From the NCBI RefSeq assembly GCF_000021305.1, contig NC_011772.1, positions 4,130,001 through 4,194,000 on the forward strand: a stretch of DNA of 64,000 nt. The letters run 5' to 3'. The stretch's first letter is position 1; each line of letters starts with the position of its first letter. Positions 57,464 to 64,000 of this stretch are shown piece by piece. The notes beneath the pieces are model-generated. The model had not been told where the DNA came from, ran no database searches, and saw only the letters and a program-made list of their open reading frames with translations. Made by a program: the position numbers and the translations under genes. Origin of the DNA: Bacillus cereus G9842. GTDB taxonomy: Bacteria; Bacillota; Bacilli; Bacillales; Bacillaceae_G.

Positions 57464-58096
57464 ATGAATCAAAATAAAAAAGCTATATTAGATCTTGTCT
57501 TTTATCTCGTAATCCCATTCCTCATTTGGAAATTTGCAAAACCTTATATCGATCCTTATTACGCGATGTTACTTTCCTCTGTTCCGGGGATTATTTATAC
57601 ACTGTATACCTTTAAAAAAGAAAAACAGTTTAACGTGACAGGATTCTTTATTTTAATTACACTCATTTCTAATACAACGGTAGATCTATTATCTGGGTCA
57701 GCTGAACGAATGTTATGGAACGATGCGTATTATCACATCGTACTCGGTATTATCGTCATATGTACAATTTTTATAAAAAAACCACTTATGTTATATTTCG
57801 CAGCAGATATTGCAGCGCTGCAAGGCCATGACCGCGATAAAAGTCGTGAGCTTTATCGTGATAGTCGTATATATCCAGCACTGCAATATTTAACGTTATT
57901 TTTCGGGCTACAATTTATATTAAAAAGCTTTTTAAAAATTTATTTCATCTCTGTTTTTGGTGTAGATGGCTACGGTGAAATGAGAGCGATTATGACCGCT
58001 GTCGGCTGGGGCATTTCTATTTGTATCGGAATAGGGTTCGTATGGGTGAACAATAAAATACATGCCGTTACGGAAGAACAAGAATCCGTGCAGTAA
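57464..58096 (+). CDS. VC0807 family membrane protein
   Basis: A 210-residue protein with five or six membrane segments (DLVFYLVIPFLIWKFAKPYI, AMLLSSVPGIIYTLYTF, GFFILITLISNTTVDLLSG, IVLGIIVICTIFI). This fits the VC0807 family of conserved membrane proteins, whose function is unknown. AAGGAGG stands 6 nt before ATG 57464. It is a single gene ended by a strong terminator. Confidence 0.75.
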   Translation: MNQNKKAILDLVFYLVIPFLIWKFAKPYIDPYYAMLLSSVPGIIYTLYTFKKEKQFNVTGFFILITLISNTTVDLLSGSAERMLWNDAYYHIVLGIIVICTIFIKKPLMLYFAADIAALQGHDRDKSRELYRDSRIYPALQYLTLFFGLQFILKSFLKIYFISVFGVDGYGEMRAIMTAVGWGISICIGIGFVWVNNKIHAVTEEQESVQ

Positions 58097-58139
58097 ACAA
58101 AGATCCCCTAGTGTATTACGACACTAGGGGATCTTTGTT
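58096..58139. terminator. Strong bidirectional terminator
   Basis: A 19-bp stem (AACAAAGATCCCCTAGTGT with its complement) around 6 nt, between the VC0807-type gene and yqzE. Confidence 0.9.
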
Positions 58140-58161
58140 TTGCTAGACATATGACTAAAAT

Positions 58162-58362
58162 TTAACTTGATTTTTTTCTTTTACTTTTTACATTTCGATA
58201 AAACAAAGCAGCACTCAGCGGCATAACACCAAACCACTTATTCATAAATGGCTCTTTTTCAGCACGGCGTTGTTCTTTCTTTTGTTTTCGATCTTCTTTT
58301 GGAGCATCCATATACGACACAAACTGCTGCGTCACAAAGCGAACATAATCATTAGTAGACAT
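58162..58362 (-). CDS. yqzE: YqzE family protein
   Basis: A 66-residue basic protein (STNDYVRFVTQQFVSYMDAPKE, then FMNKWFGVMPLSAALFYRN) that matches YqzE, the last gene of the comG competence operon in B. subtilis. Here the gene just upstream is aroK, not comGG, so yqzE is apart from any com gene in this window. Confidence 0.88.
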   Translation of the reverse strand: MSTNDYVRFVTQQFVSYMDAPKEDRKQKKEQRRAEKEPFMNKWFGVMPLSAALFYRNVKSKRKKSS

Positions 58363-58400
58363 ATTATCATCACCTCTACTTGATTAGTATGTCCACTTTT

Positions 58401-58898
58401 TTATACATTAATCTTTTCCTTTAATTCATTCATAATTTGCTTTACAGACTTATTTGTCGTATCGATATGAATATGAGCCTCTTCATAATAAGCTCGGCGT
58501 GATTCAAATTTCTTTACGAATGCATCTATATCTTTCTTTTGAAATAGTGGACGTGTCGTATCTTCACGAAGCCTTTCTGCAATTACATTTGGATCACAAT
58601 ATAAATACACGACAGTTCCGTTCTCTTTCATCCACTTGCGATTTTCCGCTCGTTCAATAATTCCCCCACCAGTTGTAATAATGACATTATGGACTGGTAG
58701 CGAACGTAACATTTCGCTTTCATATTCCCGAAAAGTCATTTCGCCTTCTTCGGCAAAAATATCACGAATTGCCTTCTTTTGCTTCTCTTCGATTTTTTGA
58801 TCAGTATCTACAACATCCATTTGAAGTTCTTGACTTAATGCTTTTCCAATTGTTGTTTTCCCTGCTCCCATATAGCCGGTTATGTATATAGATTTCAT
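58401..58898 (-). CDS. aroK: Shikimate kinase
   Basis: Phosphorylates shikimate at the 3-hydroxyl. Walker A is [16 protein letters not shown]; the shikimate-binding DTDQKIEE and the lid with [11 protein letters not shown], and [14 protein letters not shown] are present. From ATG 58898 (GAGAGGA upstream) the length is 165. It shares the leftward direction with yqzE, 38 nt away. Confidence 0.93.
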   Translation of the reverse strand: MKSIYITGYMGAGKTTIGKALSQELQMDVVDTDQKIEEKQKKAIRDIFAEEGEMTFREYESEMLRSLPVHNVIITTGGGIIERAENRKWMKENGTVVYLYCDPNVIAERLREDTTRPLFQKKDIDAFVKKFESRRAYYEEAHIHIDTTNKSVKQIMNELKEKINV

Positions 58899-58962
58899 TT
58901 TCTGTCCTCTCAATCGTCATTTATTAATTGTTATTATAACGAAAGATGCTACTTTGTTTAAT

Positions 58963-59002
58963 AAAAAAACGTTTTGTTCTTATACTATGAAGAACAAAAC
59001 GT
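58963..59002 (-). terminator. Terminator of the prolyl hydroxylase gene
   Basis: ACGTTTTGTTCTT and its exact complement (13 bp) around 8 nt, followed by TTTTTTTATT on the minus strand, 11 nt after the stop. Confidence 0.92.
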
Positions 59003-59013
59003 AACACTCGCTT

Positions 59014-59664
59014 TTACTTATAAGTACCTCTTCTCACCCACTGCGTTGCAATCCATTTCTCGCCTTTCGTTACAGGTGCCCCTCCATGTAACGTAAGCTC
59101 ATTTAGTGATTGATCTTGATAAAAATACTCAAAGTATACTGCCATTCCCTTTCTAGGATGTACAGAAAGATTTAATTTCGGGAAGTACGTTTCCCCGCCT
59201 TCTTCTACATCATTTAAATACATTACAAGCGTACTAATACGATTGTTAACAGCTGATCTACTATGTTCCGCAAAATAATCATAGTGTGCTTTATATTGTT
59301 GATCCACTTCATAATTTAAAATGTGCAACCCTTCTCCATGCGACGCAGGAACATTCATGATAGATGAAATTCGTTTTTCAATCTTTGAAGTAAGTTCATT
59401 GTCTTCCAAAAATGCACCGCTACTTGTTCGAATATCATTTACATCACGTGATGAACCAACTTTAGAACGCTTCATTTTATTTTTAGACATTTCAATCAAT
59501 TCATCACACTCTTCATCACTTAGTACATTTGCTAATACGACAATAAGAGGTTCTTCGAATTTTGAAATAATGTGTATTTCTCTATCTTCTGTCATAATCG
59601 TATTTCCTTTATGATCAAAAATAGTTTGTTCCTTATTTTCACCTATTTGATTGTTATTTGTCAT
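59014..59664 (-). CDS. Prolyl 4-hydroxylase (2-oxoglutarate/Fe(II) oxygenase)
   Basis: A 216-residue 2OG-Fe(II) dioxygenase, very close to the B. anthracis enzyme BaP4H as I remember it; it hydroxylates proline in collagen-like or other peptides. The iron ligands are in YKAHYDYFAEHSRS (His, Asp) and LHGGAPVTKGEKWIATQW (His), with Lys binding 2-oxoglutarate. ATG 59664 has GGGAGAATAGGG upstream; the longer reading frame has no support. It is monocistronic. Confidence 0.93.
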   Translation of the reverse strand: MTNNNQIGENKEQTIFDHKGNTIMTEDREIHIISKFEEPLIVVLANVLSDEECDELIEMSKNKMKRSKVGSSRDVNDIRTSSGAFLEDNELTSKIEKRISSIMNVPASHGEGLHILNYEVDQQYKAHYDYFAEHSRSAVNNRISTLVMYLNDVEEGGETYFPKLNLSVHPRKGMAVYFEYFYQDQSLNELTLHGGAPVTKGEKWIATQWVRRGTYK

Positions 59665-60157
59665 TTCCCTATTCTCCCTAAAAATAATGATTGGATAGCA
59701 TGAATATATCATATTCTTTCTACCTTTCTCTTTTTTGAGAAAATTTAAACTTTTAATCATTATATTTATCCATTTCTTCTAAAAAGTCAATTCAATTTAT
59801 AATAGAAACCCCTGGTTTATCTCCATATATTTCACATATTATCCTTCTATCCAATCGACTATTTTTCCATCCTTTTTTCTATACCGAAAGCTCACCGTAT
59901 AAATTTTTTTGTTTTGTTTCACACTGCAAGGAAATGAAAACCGTATTACTTTCAAGGCGGTACTTCCCACTCGCTTACATTGTCTATTTAACGAGATTCA
60001 TTTATGATATTAATAGAATTTCCGGAATGAATTACATGAAACATGTAAAAAGAAAAAATTAGTTTCTTCTACAAATTAGTAATCTCTTTTAGTAACCTCA
60101 ATACAAGACCCCCAAAATAATTGGCGGTCTTGTATAAATACCGTTTTAAAAACTGTT
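59665..60157. other. Intergenic region at the edge of the accessory block
   Basis: About 490 nt. It contains the P4H promoter region, a 27-residue coding-like fragment on the minus strand at 59839-59922 (KQNKKIYTVSFRYRKKDGK...) and a hairpin at 60101-60135. No complete gene was found. Confidence 0.5.
60101..60135 (-). terminator. Hairpin after the 196-residue protein gene
   Basis: ATACAAGACCGCC pairs with GGGGGTCTTGTAT (one mismatch) around a 9-nt loop. There is no T run after it, so it is a weak terminator candidate. Confidence 0.5.
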
Positions 60158-60748
60158 TTAGTTTATCCCGATTTCAAACAGTTTTAATTTTATTTTTAAT
60201 TCATCAACGAATGTATTATCATTATCTCTTTCCAAATTTATAATTTTATATTTATCATTTACATATTCATCTTCTTTTTTATTAAACGAATCATTAAATG
60301 TGACTAGCACAAATTGCATATCTTTATTTTCACCCCAAAGCAAATTACGCGCTCTATACGAATCCTCATCAATCTTTACTGTTTGAGCTGCCTTTACTGA
60401 AATTCCCCTTAGGATTTTTGGTTCTCCACCAGTATTTCCTTTTGTATAAGAATCAACAAGTGCAATATCGATTTCATTCTTTCCTTGAAGATGATTTAAA
60501 TATTTTTGGTTTGTCTCAATTTTGTACTTACCTTTGTCAATTTGGCTTTTACATAGATAATACATAAATCGGTGTACCAAATACTCTGGCAAACTTTTAT
60601 AGTTTTGATGTATACCCGTCATTTGTATGGAAACGTCTAGAAAAGTTTGATAACAATCTCGAACTTCCACACATGTAATAGAATTTAAGTTTTTTTCAAT
60701 GTATCTATCTAATTCCATCAAATAAATTTCGGATAGTTTATTTAACAT
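60158..60748 (-). CDS. Unknown protein with a PD-(D/E)XK-like nuclease motif
   Basis: A 196-residue soluble protein I cannot name. Glu92 and Asp94 in NEIDIALVD, and Ser117-Val118-Lys119 in GISVKAAQ, have the spacing and surrounding hydrophobic strands of a restriction-endonuclease-like fold (D ... [E/Q/S]xK), with a later strand FVLVTF. The N-terminal half is helical. AAGGGG stands before the ATG. It lies in the accessory block of leftward genes; a defence or nuclease role is inference. Confidence 0.65.
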   Translation of the reverse strand: MLNKLSEIYLMELDRYIEKNLNSITCVEVRDCYQTFLDVSIQMTGIHQNYKSLPEYLVHRFMYYLCKSQIDKGKYKIETNQKYLNHLQGKNEIDIALVDSYTKGNTGGEPKILRGISVKAAQTVKIDEDSYRARNLLWGENKDMQFVLVTFNDSFNKKEDEYVNDKYKIINLERDNDNTFVDELKIKLKLFEIGIN

Positions 60749-60904
60749 ATTTTCCCCTTTTTTATTTTTCTAGGAGAGAATTTAAGATTCTCGACTAAAT
60801 GAAATTTCAAATTTCCGCCAAAAATAACACTTCTATATTTTCACAAATCTTATCAATAAAATTACTATAAAAATATATATCGAGCATTAAAGAAGGATGT
60901 ACAA

Positions 60905-61009
60905 ATGCAAAAAGATGTTCTAGTCACCTTTCATTTAAACAAAAGGACAAACAGAACAAATTATCCGCGAACAAAACCTTATAATATAATTTCATGGCTT
61001 TTTAAATAA
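60905..61009 (+). CDS. Possible 34-residue peptide
   Basis: A short frame (MQKDVLVTFHLNKRTNR...) with AAGGA 7 nt before the ATG. It opposes the coding-like remnant at 60979-61155. Only the Shine-Dalgarno supports it. Confidence 0.25.
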   Translation: MQKDVLVTFHLNKRTNRTNYPRTKPYNIISWLFK

Positions 61010-61155
61010 ATATTACCCGTTTGCGAAGCATGTCTTCTTTTCAACGATAATAATTGTACTAAATCAATTCTACGTTCTAATACAGCCTTTAAATCACTAC
61101 CATCCATATTACAAAACATTACATTAAAAATCTCACCGTTTATCTCAAGTACGTT
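60979..61155 (-). pseudogene. Coding remnant or +1-frame extension of the next gene
   Basis: An open frame of 58 codons overlapping the end of the 61145-61726 gene by 11 nt and one base ahead in frame. Its translation looks like real protein (EIFNVMFCNMDGSDLKAV, then LKRRHASQTGNIYLKSHE). Either the upstream gene once ran through and lost its frame, or a separate short gene starts at ATG 61119 (46 residues). Both readings are open. Confidence 0.45.
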
Positions 61156-61726
61156 TCAAATCAAAAACTAATATTTTTTCCTTGTTACGACACAAGAAAT
61201 TTTCAATATGATGCGGTTCTAATATTTGCAGTTCCTTAGGCAGACAATCTTTAGTGACGTAGGGATATTTTTCATCTCTTAAAAAGAATTTTATATGTTT
61301 TTCAAGTTCCATTTTACCTATCAAATTAATTATCCCGTCTAATACGCCACGGTGTAAATAAATCACCTTCGGGTATAAGTTAAACATCGCTCCTATTCTA
61401 AGAGACGTATCGTACACGCATAACGAACTAAAATTAGGAATTCTCAATTCGTACACAATTATAAAGATATCATCAAAACATGTAGCCCTTTTTATCTCTT
61501 CCATAATTAACGGGTCCAATAACCTTTTGGTCATTTCTTCTAGAACTGCTTTTGAGATTTGGCACTGATGTGAATCCCTTTTCAAATTTGGAAGGTACCC
61601 CCAAACAGCATCTTTAATTAATTCCTCCATTGACTTCGTTCGATTTTTAAAATCACTTAACTTCCACTCTTCATGGCGAGCATAATTTTTATTGTATATA
61701 TCTATTAAATCGGCAAGTGCCTTCAT
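61145..61726 (-). CDS. Unknown protein, accessory block
   Basis: A 193-residue soluble protein. The middle (about 84-130) has DDIFIIVYELRIPNFSSLCVYDTSLRIGA and VIYLHRGVLDG, and the end has LEPHHIENFLCRNKEKI. I recall a scattered bacterial family with an LxVYDTxxRIGA...YLHxG pattern, perhaps with a helix-hairpin-helix-like core, but no function. GGAGGAG stands 6 nt before the ATG. The C terminus may be cut by a frame shift (see the remnant downstream). Confidence 0.65.
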   Translation of the reverse strand: MKALADLIDIYNKNYARHEEWKLSDFKNRTKSMEELIKDAVWGYLPNLKRDSHQCQISKAVLEEMTKRLLDPLIMEEIKRATCFDDIFIIVYELRIPNFSSLCVYDTSLRIGAMFNLYPKVIYLHRGVLDGIINLIGKMELEKHIKFFLRDEKYPYVTKDCLPKELQILEPHHIENFLCRNKEKILVFDLKRT

Positions 61727-61842
61727 GTATTCTCCTCCGAATAAAAGATAATTCTACCCTTTTTACATTAAAACCCAAACACAAATATTTAACAGAACCA
61801 AAGTAAAAAACTCATTCTCATTAAAATGATCTTTTTTGCACT

Positions 61843-62253
61843 TTACTTCTTATCATATACAATCCCAAAGTCATCCTGTAATTCTTTCATATGTTTCATC
61901 ATTTCTTCCTTAGCCCCCTCTTTATCACCTTGTGTATTTTTTGATGCATATTCTAGAGCACCCTCCATCATATATAATGCATATTCTTGTTTTAAAAGTT
62001 GGATTTCTTTCACAAACCACTCTTCGTCTTCTGAAGAAAATGTATTCGCTTTTTTCATCTCATCAAATTTTGGTGCTAATTCTTGAATTTCTTTTGACTT
62101 ATCTGCACCGTTTGCTGATTGATAGTAAGCCTGTACCAATGCTTCCCCATCTTTAAATAATTTTTCTTCTAAGCTTTTTTTGTTATTAGACCCACATCCT
62201 ACAAGTAACAAAAGAAATAATAACATATATATAACGCTCATTTTTTTCAACAT
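61843..62253 (-). CDS. Lipoprotein, unknown
   Basis: A 136-residue protein with a lipoprotein signal (LLFLLLLVGCGSNN; lipid-modified Cys at about 20) and a helical, charged mature part (EIQELAPKFDEMKKANTFSSEDEEWF). GGGGGGATGAG stands before the ATG. It lies inside the accessory block, 46 nt after the nuclease gene, but no functional link is visible. Confidence 0.75.
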   Translation of the reverse strand: MLKKMSVIYMLLFLLLLVGCGSNNKKSLEEKLFKDGEALVQAYYQSANGADKSKEIQELAPKFDEMKKANTFSSEDEEWFVKEIQLLKQEYALYMMEGALEYASKNTQGDKEGAKEEMMKHMKELQDDFGIVYDKK

Positions 62254-62299
62254 ATCTCATCCCCCCTATTCGTTCCATCTCGTTCCGAATTCCTCGAAA

Positions 62300-63658
62300 C
62301 TAATTTGGCTTCATTCCATGTTTACTAAATAACCCTTCAAAAAATTCCTTTATCATTTGTCGGCTCTTCTCTCTATTCATAAATTCAAAACCACCAAATC
62401 GATATACCTCATATCCATTGAGTTTCAATTCTCTATCTGCACAAACCATCTCCGAATACTTTCTAGGACTTGAAATATCTCCATCTGAATAATGATGTTT
62501 TCCATCTATCTCTAGAACAATTCTTTGGTTGTTGGGAAGTAATAAAAGAAAATCCATACGTTGTCTTGGTAAAAATGTTGCATGGAATCTTTGCTTGACT
62601 GTGTATGGATCATAATGCAAATAAACTTGAGGTATTAATGCAGGAAAGTCCTGATTAAACCTCCTTTTAAAAAATCTAAAATAACTATCAAATAGTATTT
62701 TTTCAGGGTCTGAATCTAAAGAATTAAGTAATCTCTTATATAGAAAAACCTCATTTTCTGCTCCTATCTCATTTTCCTCTTTACTATCTGTCCACCATTT
62801 TAGTAGGTCATCCCAATATAAACCCATGCTTGGAATAGGGCGATCATACACAAGACAATTCTCTTCATGCTTCACTATTTTTATATCATTATTAATGGAA
62901 TCACTAATTACAATTTCCGGCTTACAACCAACTGCAGCAAAAATAAGATTCTTAGCTGTACCCTTAACTCCCTTTTGAAGTTTATTAATTTTATAAATTG
63001 GATAGCCTGATATGTTATCTGTTGGTGAGAACTGATAGCCATCTTTAATCAAATGAGAATCAACAAATGCTATGTACTCCATTTGTTTCGATTCATGGCG
63101 CACAATAGGGTGCACAGTTTGTTCTAAAAAACGAATAAAGATTTCATCAGTTGCTGTCAATAATCCTAAATACTCTTCAAATAAATATGGTTCATCCCAG
63201 TCTGAATTATTTATCATGTGTTGCCATATATCACCTGAAGCATTCTGAAATCTAGAATCTGTTGAAGGTATATCTTCTAATATCCATATTCGGTTTAAAA
63301 AATCTAATAATTCACTTTTCCCTGAGATATCTCCCCTAGAATATAGCTCATCCATTATATTTCTTCTCGTAATCTCACTAATTGAATAAAAACCTGTAGG
63401 AGCTGTTTTATGTAAAATCTTCGCCAACGTACTTGTATGTAAATCATAGTCTTGTACGATTCTTTGGGCTAAATCTATCAAAAATAATTGGTCTTTATTT
63501 TTTAATCTTCTTTGTACATACACCCTCTTACTTGAAAAAGCTTCAGATTCTTCACCATTTTCCAAGCCATACCTTACACAAACACTAGGCAAATCATACG
63601 CTTTTTCATCAACCAAAACACAAGATATCGCATCGATTAATTTATTAATAGACTTCAT
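62300..63658 (-). CDS. AbiJ-type N-terminal domain fused to a PD-(D/E)XK nuclease
   Basis: A 452-residue protein. About 40-75 holds KRVYVQRRLKNKDQLFLIDL, a short helical part common at the start of AbiJ-like proteins. About 92-190 looks like the AbiJ N-terminal domain (SEITRRNIMDELYS, DSRFQNASGDIWQHMINNSDW). The C terminus is a VSR/DUF559-like nuclease with RMDF (Asp369), VLEIDGKHHY (Glu383, Lys387) and LKLNGYEVYRFGGFEF. The middle (190-300) is not recognised. AbiJ domains are known from phage abortive infection. ATG 63658 follows GGGG; an ATG 13 codons earlier has no Shine-Dalgarno. Confidence 0.8.
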   Translation of the reverse strand: MKSINKLIDAISCVLVDEKAYDLPSVCVRYGLENGEESEAFSSKRVYVQRRLKNKDQLFLIDLAQRIVQDYDLHTSTLAKILHKTAPTGFYSISEITRRNIMDELYSRGDISGKSELLDFLNRIWILEDIPSTDSRFQNASGDIWQHMINNSDWDEPYLFEEYLGLLTATDEIFIRFLEQTVHPIVRHESKQMEYIAFVDSHLIKDGYQFSPTDNISGYPIYKINKLQKGVKGTAKNLIFAAVGCKPEIVISDSINNDIKIVKHEENCLVYDRPIPSMGLYWDDLLKWWTDSKEENEIGAENEVFLYKRLLNSLDSDPEKILFDSYFRFFKRRFNQDFPALIPQVYLHYDPYTVKQRFHATFLPRQRMDFLLLLPNNQRIVLEIDGKHHYSDGDISSPRKYSEMVCADRELKLNGYEVYRFGGFEFMNREKSRQMIKEFFEGLFSKHGMKPN

Positions 63659-63839
63659 CTTTATCGCCCCATTATAGAAGAATTCAATTTCAAACATGCT
63701 TTATTGGGTACACTGTTGCTATTTCCATCCAACCCTTTTCTCTTCTGAAATACCACTTATAAAGTAAATTATATATTAACAAATTCCACCAATAAACATA
63801 AAACTTTTCCACCTTTATTCTCCTTCAGAAACAAGAAAT

Positions 63840-63874
63840 AAAAAAGCACTCGAATTATACTTATCTGAGCACTC
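63840..63874 (-). terminator. Possible terminator of the partial gene
   Basis: Minus-strand AGTGCTC can pair with GAGTGCT (two G-U pairs) over a 15-nt loop, followed by TTTTTTA. Confidence 0.5.
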
Positions 63875-63921
63875 AAAAAAACTTTCTTCTTATATGTAAC
63901 GCTAATTTTTATATTTTTTTC

Positions 63922-64000
63922 CTAATGTACATCGATATCAAAATTAATTTTAATCGCTTCCTTAATCTTATTTCTCCATACTTCACTTGAAGAAGCGTAT
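63922..64000 (-). CDS. C-terminal end of a gene running out of the window
   Basis: Open frame entering from the right edge and ending in TAG: YASSSEVWRNKIKEAIKINF then DIDVH. Only 25 residues are visible; no assignment is possible. It has the same direction as the accessory block. Confidence 0.5.
   Translation of the reverse strand, partial: YASSSEVWRNKIKEAIKINFDIDVH

Noticed and set aside
60101..60135. Hairpin as an attachment site for the accessory block
   Set aside because: It is a simple inverted repeat without a direct-repeat partner or integrase in the window; a weak terminator is the simpler reading.

Overview
The window is a chromosomal segment of a Bacillus cereus-group bacterium (B. 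cereus, B. anthracis or B. thuringiensis type). The basis is low G+C, Shine-Dalgarno sites of the GGAGG type, many intrinsic terminators, a full set of sporulation genes, and a gene order that follows B. subtilis bkd to spo0A to spoIVB to recN to argR to dxs to xseA to folD to accBC to spoIIIA to efp to aroQ to mntR to gcv, interrupted by genes I associate with the B. cereus group (for example a BaP4H-like prolyl 4-hydroxylase). No tRNA, rRNA, CRISPR array or complete insertion sequence was seen.

Layout. (1) 0.2-10.5 kb: branched-chain keto acid catabolism (ptb, leucine dehydrogenase, buk, lpdV, bkdAA, bkdAB, bkdB), transcribed leftward from a sigma-54 promoter and preceded by the activator gene bkdR. 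An almost perfect inverted repeat lies at the bkdR 3' end and is the likely activator site. (2) 10.6-13.9 kb: small genes, a glycerophosphodiesterase and spo0A. (3) 13.9-24.8 kb: spoIVB, recN, argR, a TlyA-like methyltransferase, dxs, ispA, xseB, xseA, folD, nusB. (4) 25-37.4 kb: yqhY, accC, accB, the eight-gene spoIIIA operon, yqhV, efp, an Xaa-Pro peptidase, aroQ and yqhR. (5) 37.6-49.6 kb: a mixed block with yqhQ, yqhP, mntR, splB, a PadR pair, lipM, yqhL, a LacI-type regulator, a TetR regulator with a paired SMR exporter, and several small membrane proteins. (6) 49.8-59.7 kb: glycine cleavage genes (gcvT, gcvPA, gcvPB), the yqhH helicase with yqhG, yqzE, aroK and a prolyl 4-hydroxylase. 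(7) 59.7-64 kb: an accessory region of uncharacterised leftward genes, most notably a 452-residue protein with an AbiJ-type N-terminal region and a C-terminal PD-(D/E)XK nuclease. This is the best candidate for a little-known, probably anti-phage, system.

Two observations stand out in the otherwise conserved part. spoIIIAD has no ATG, GTG or TTG at its homologous start, and appears to use ATC placed 8 nt after a strong AAAGGAGG. Several local regulators have self-evident operators (PadR, TetR, LacI, BkdR), two of them duplicated. Start codons were chosen from Shine-Dalgarno position: buk and recN start at TTG, spo0A, dxs and yqhR at GTG.
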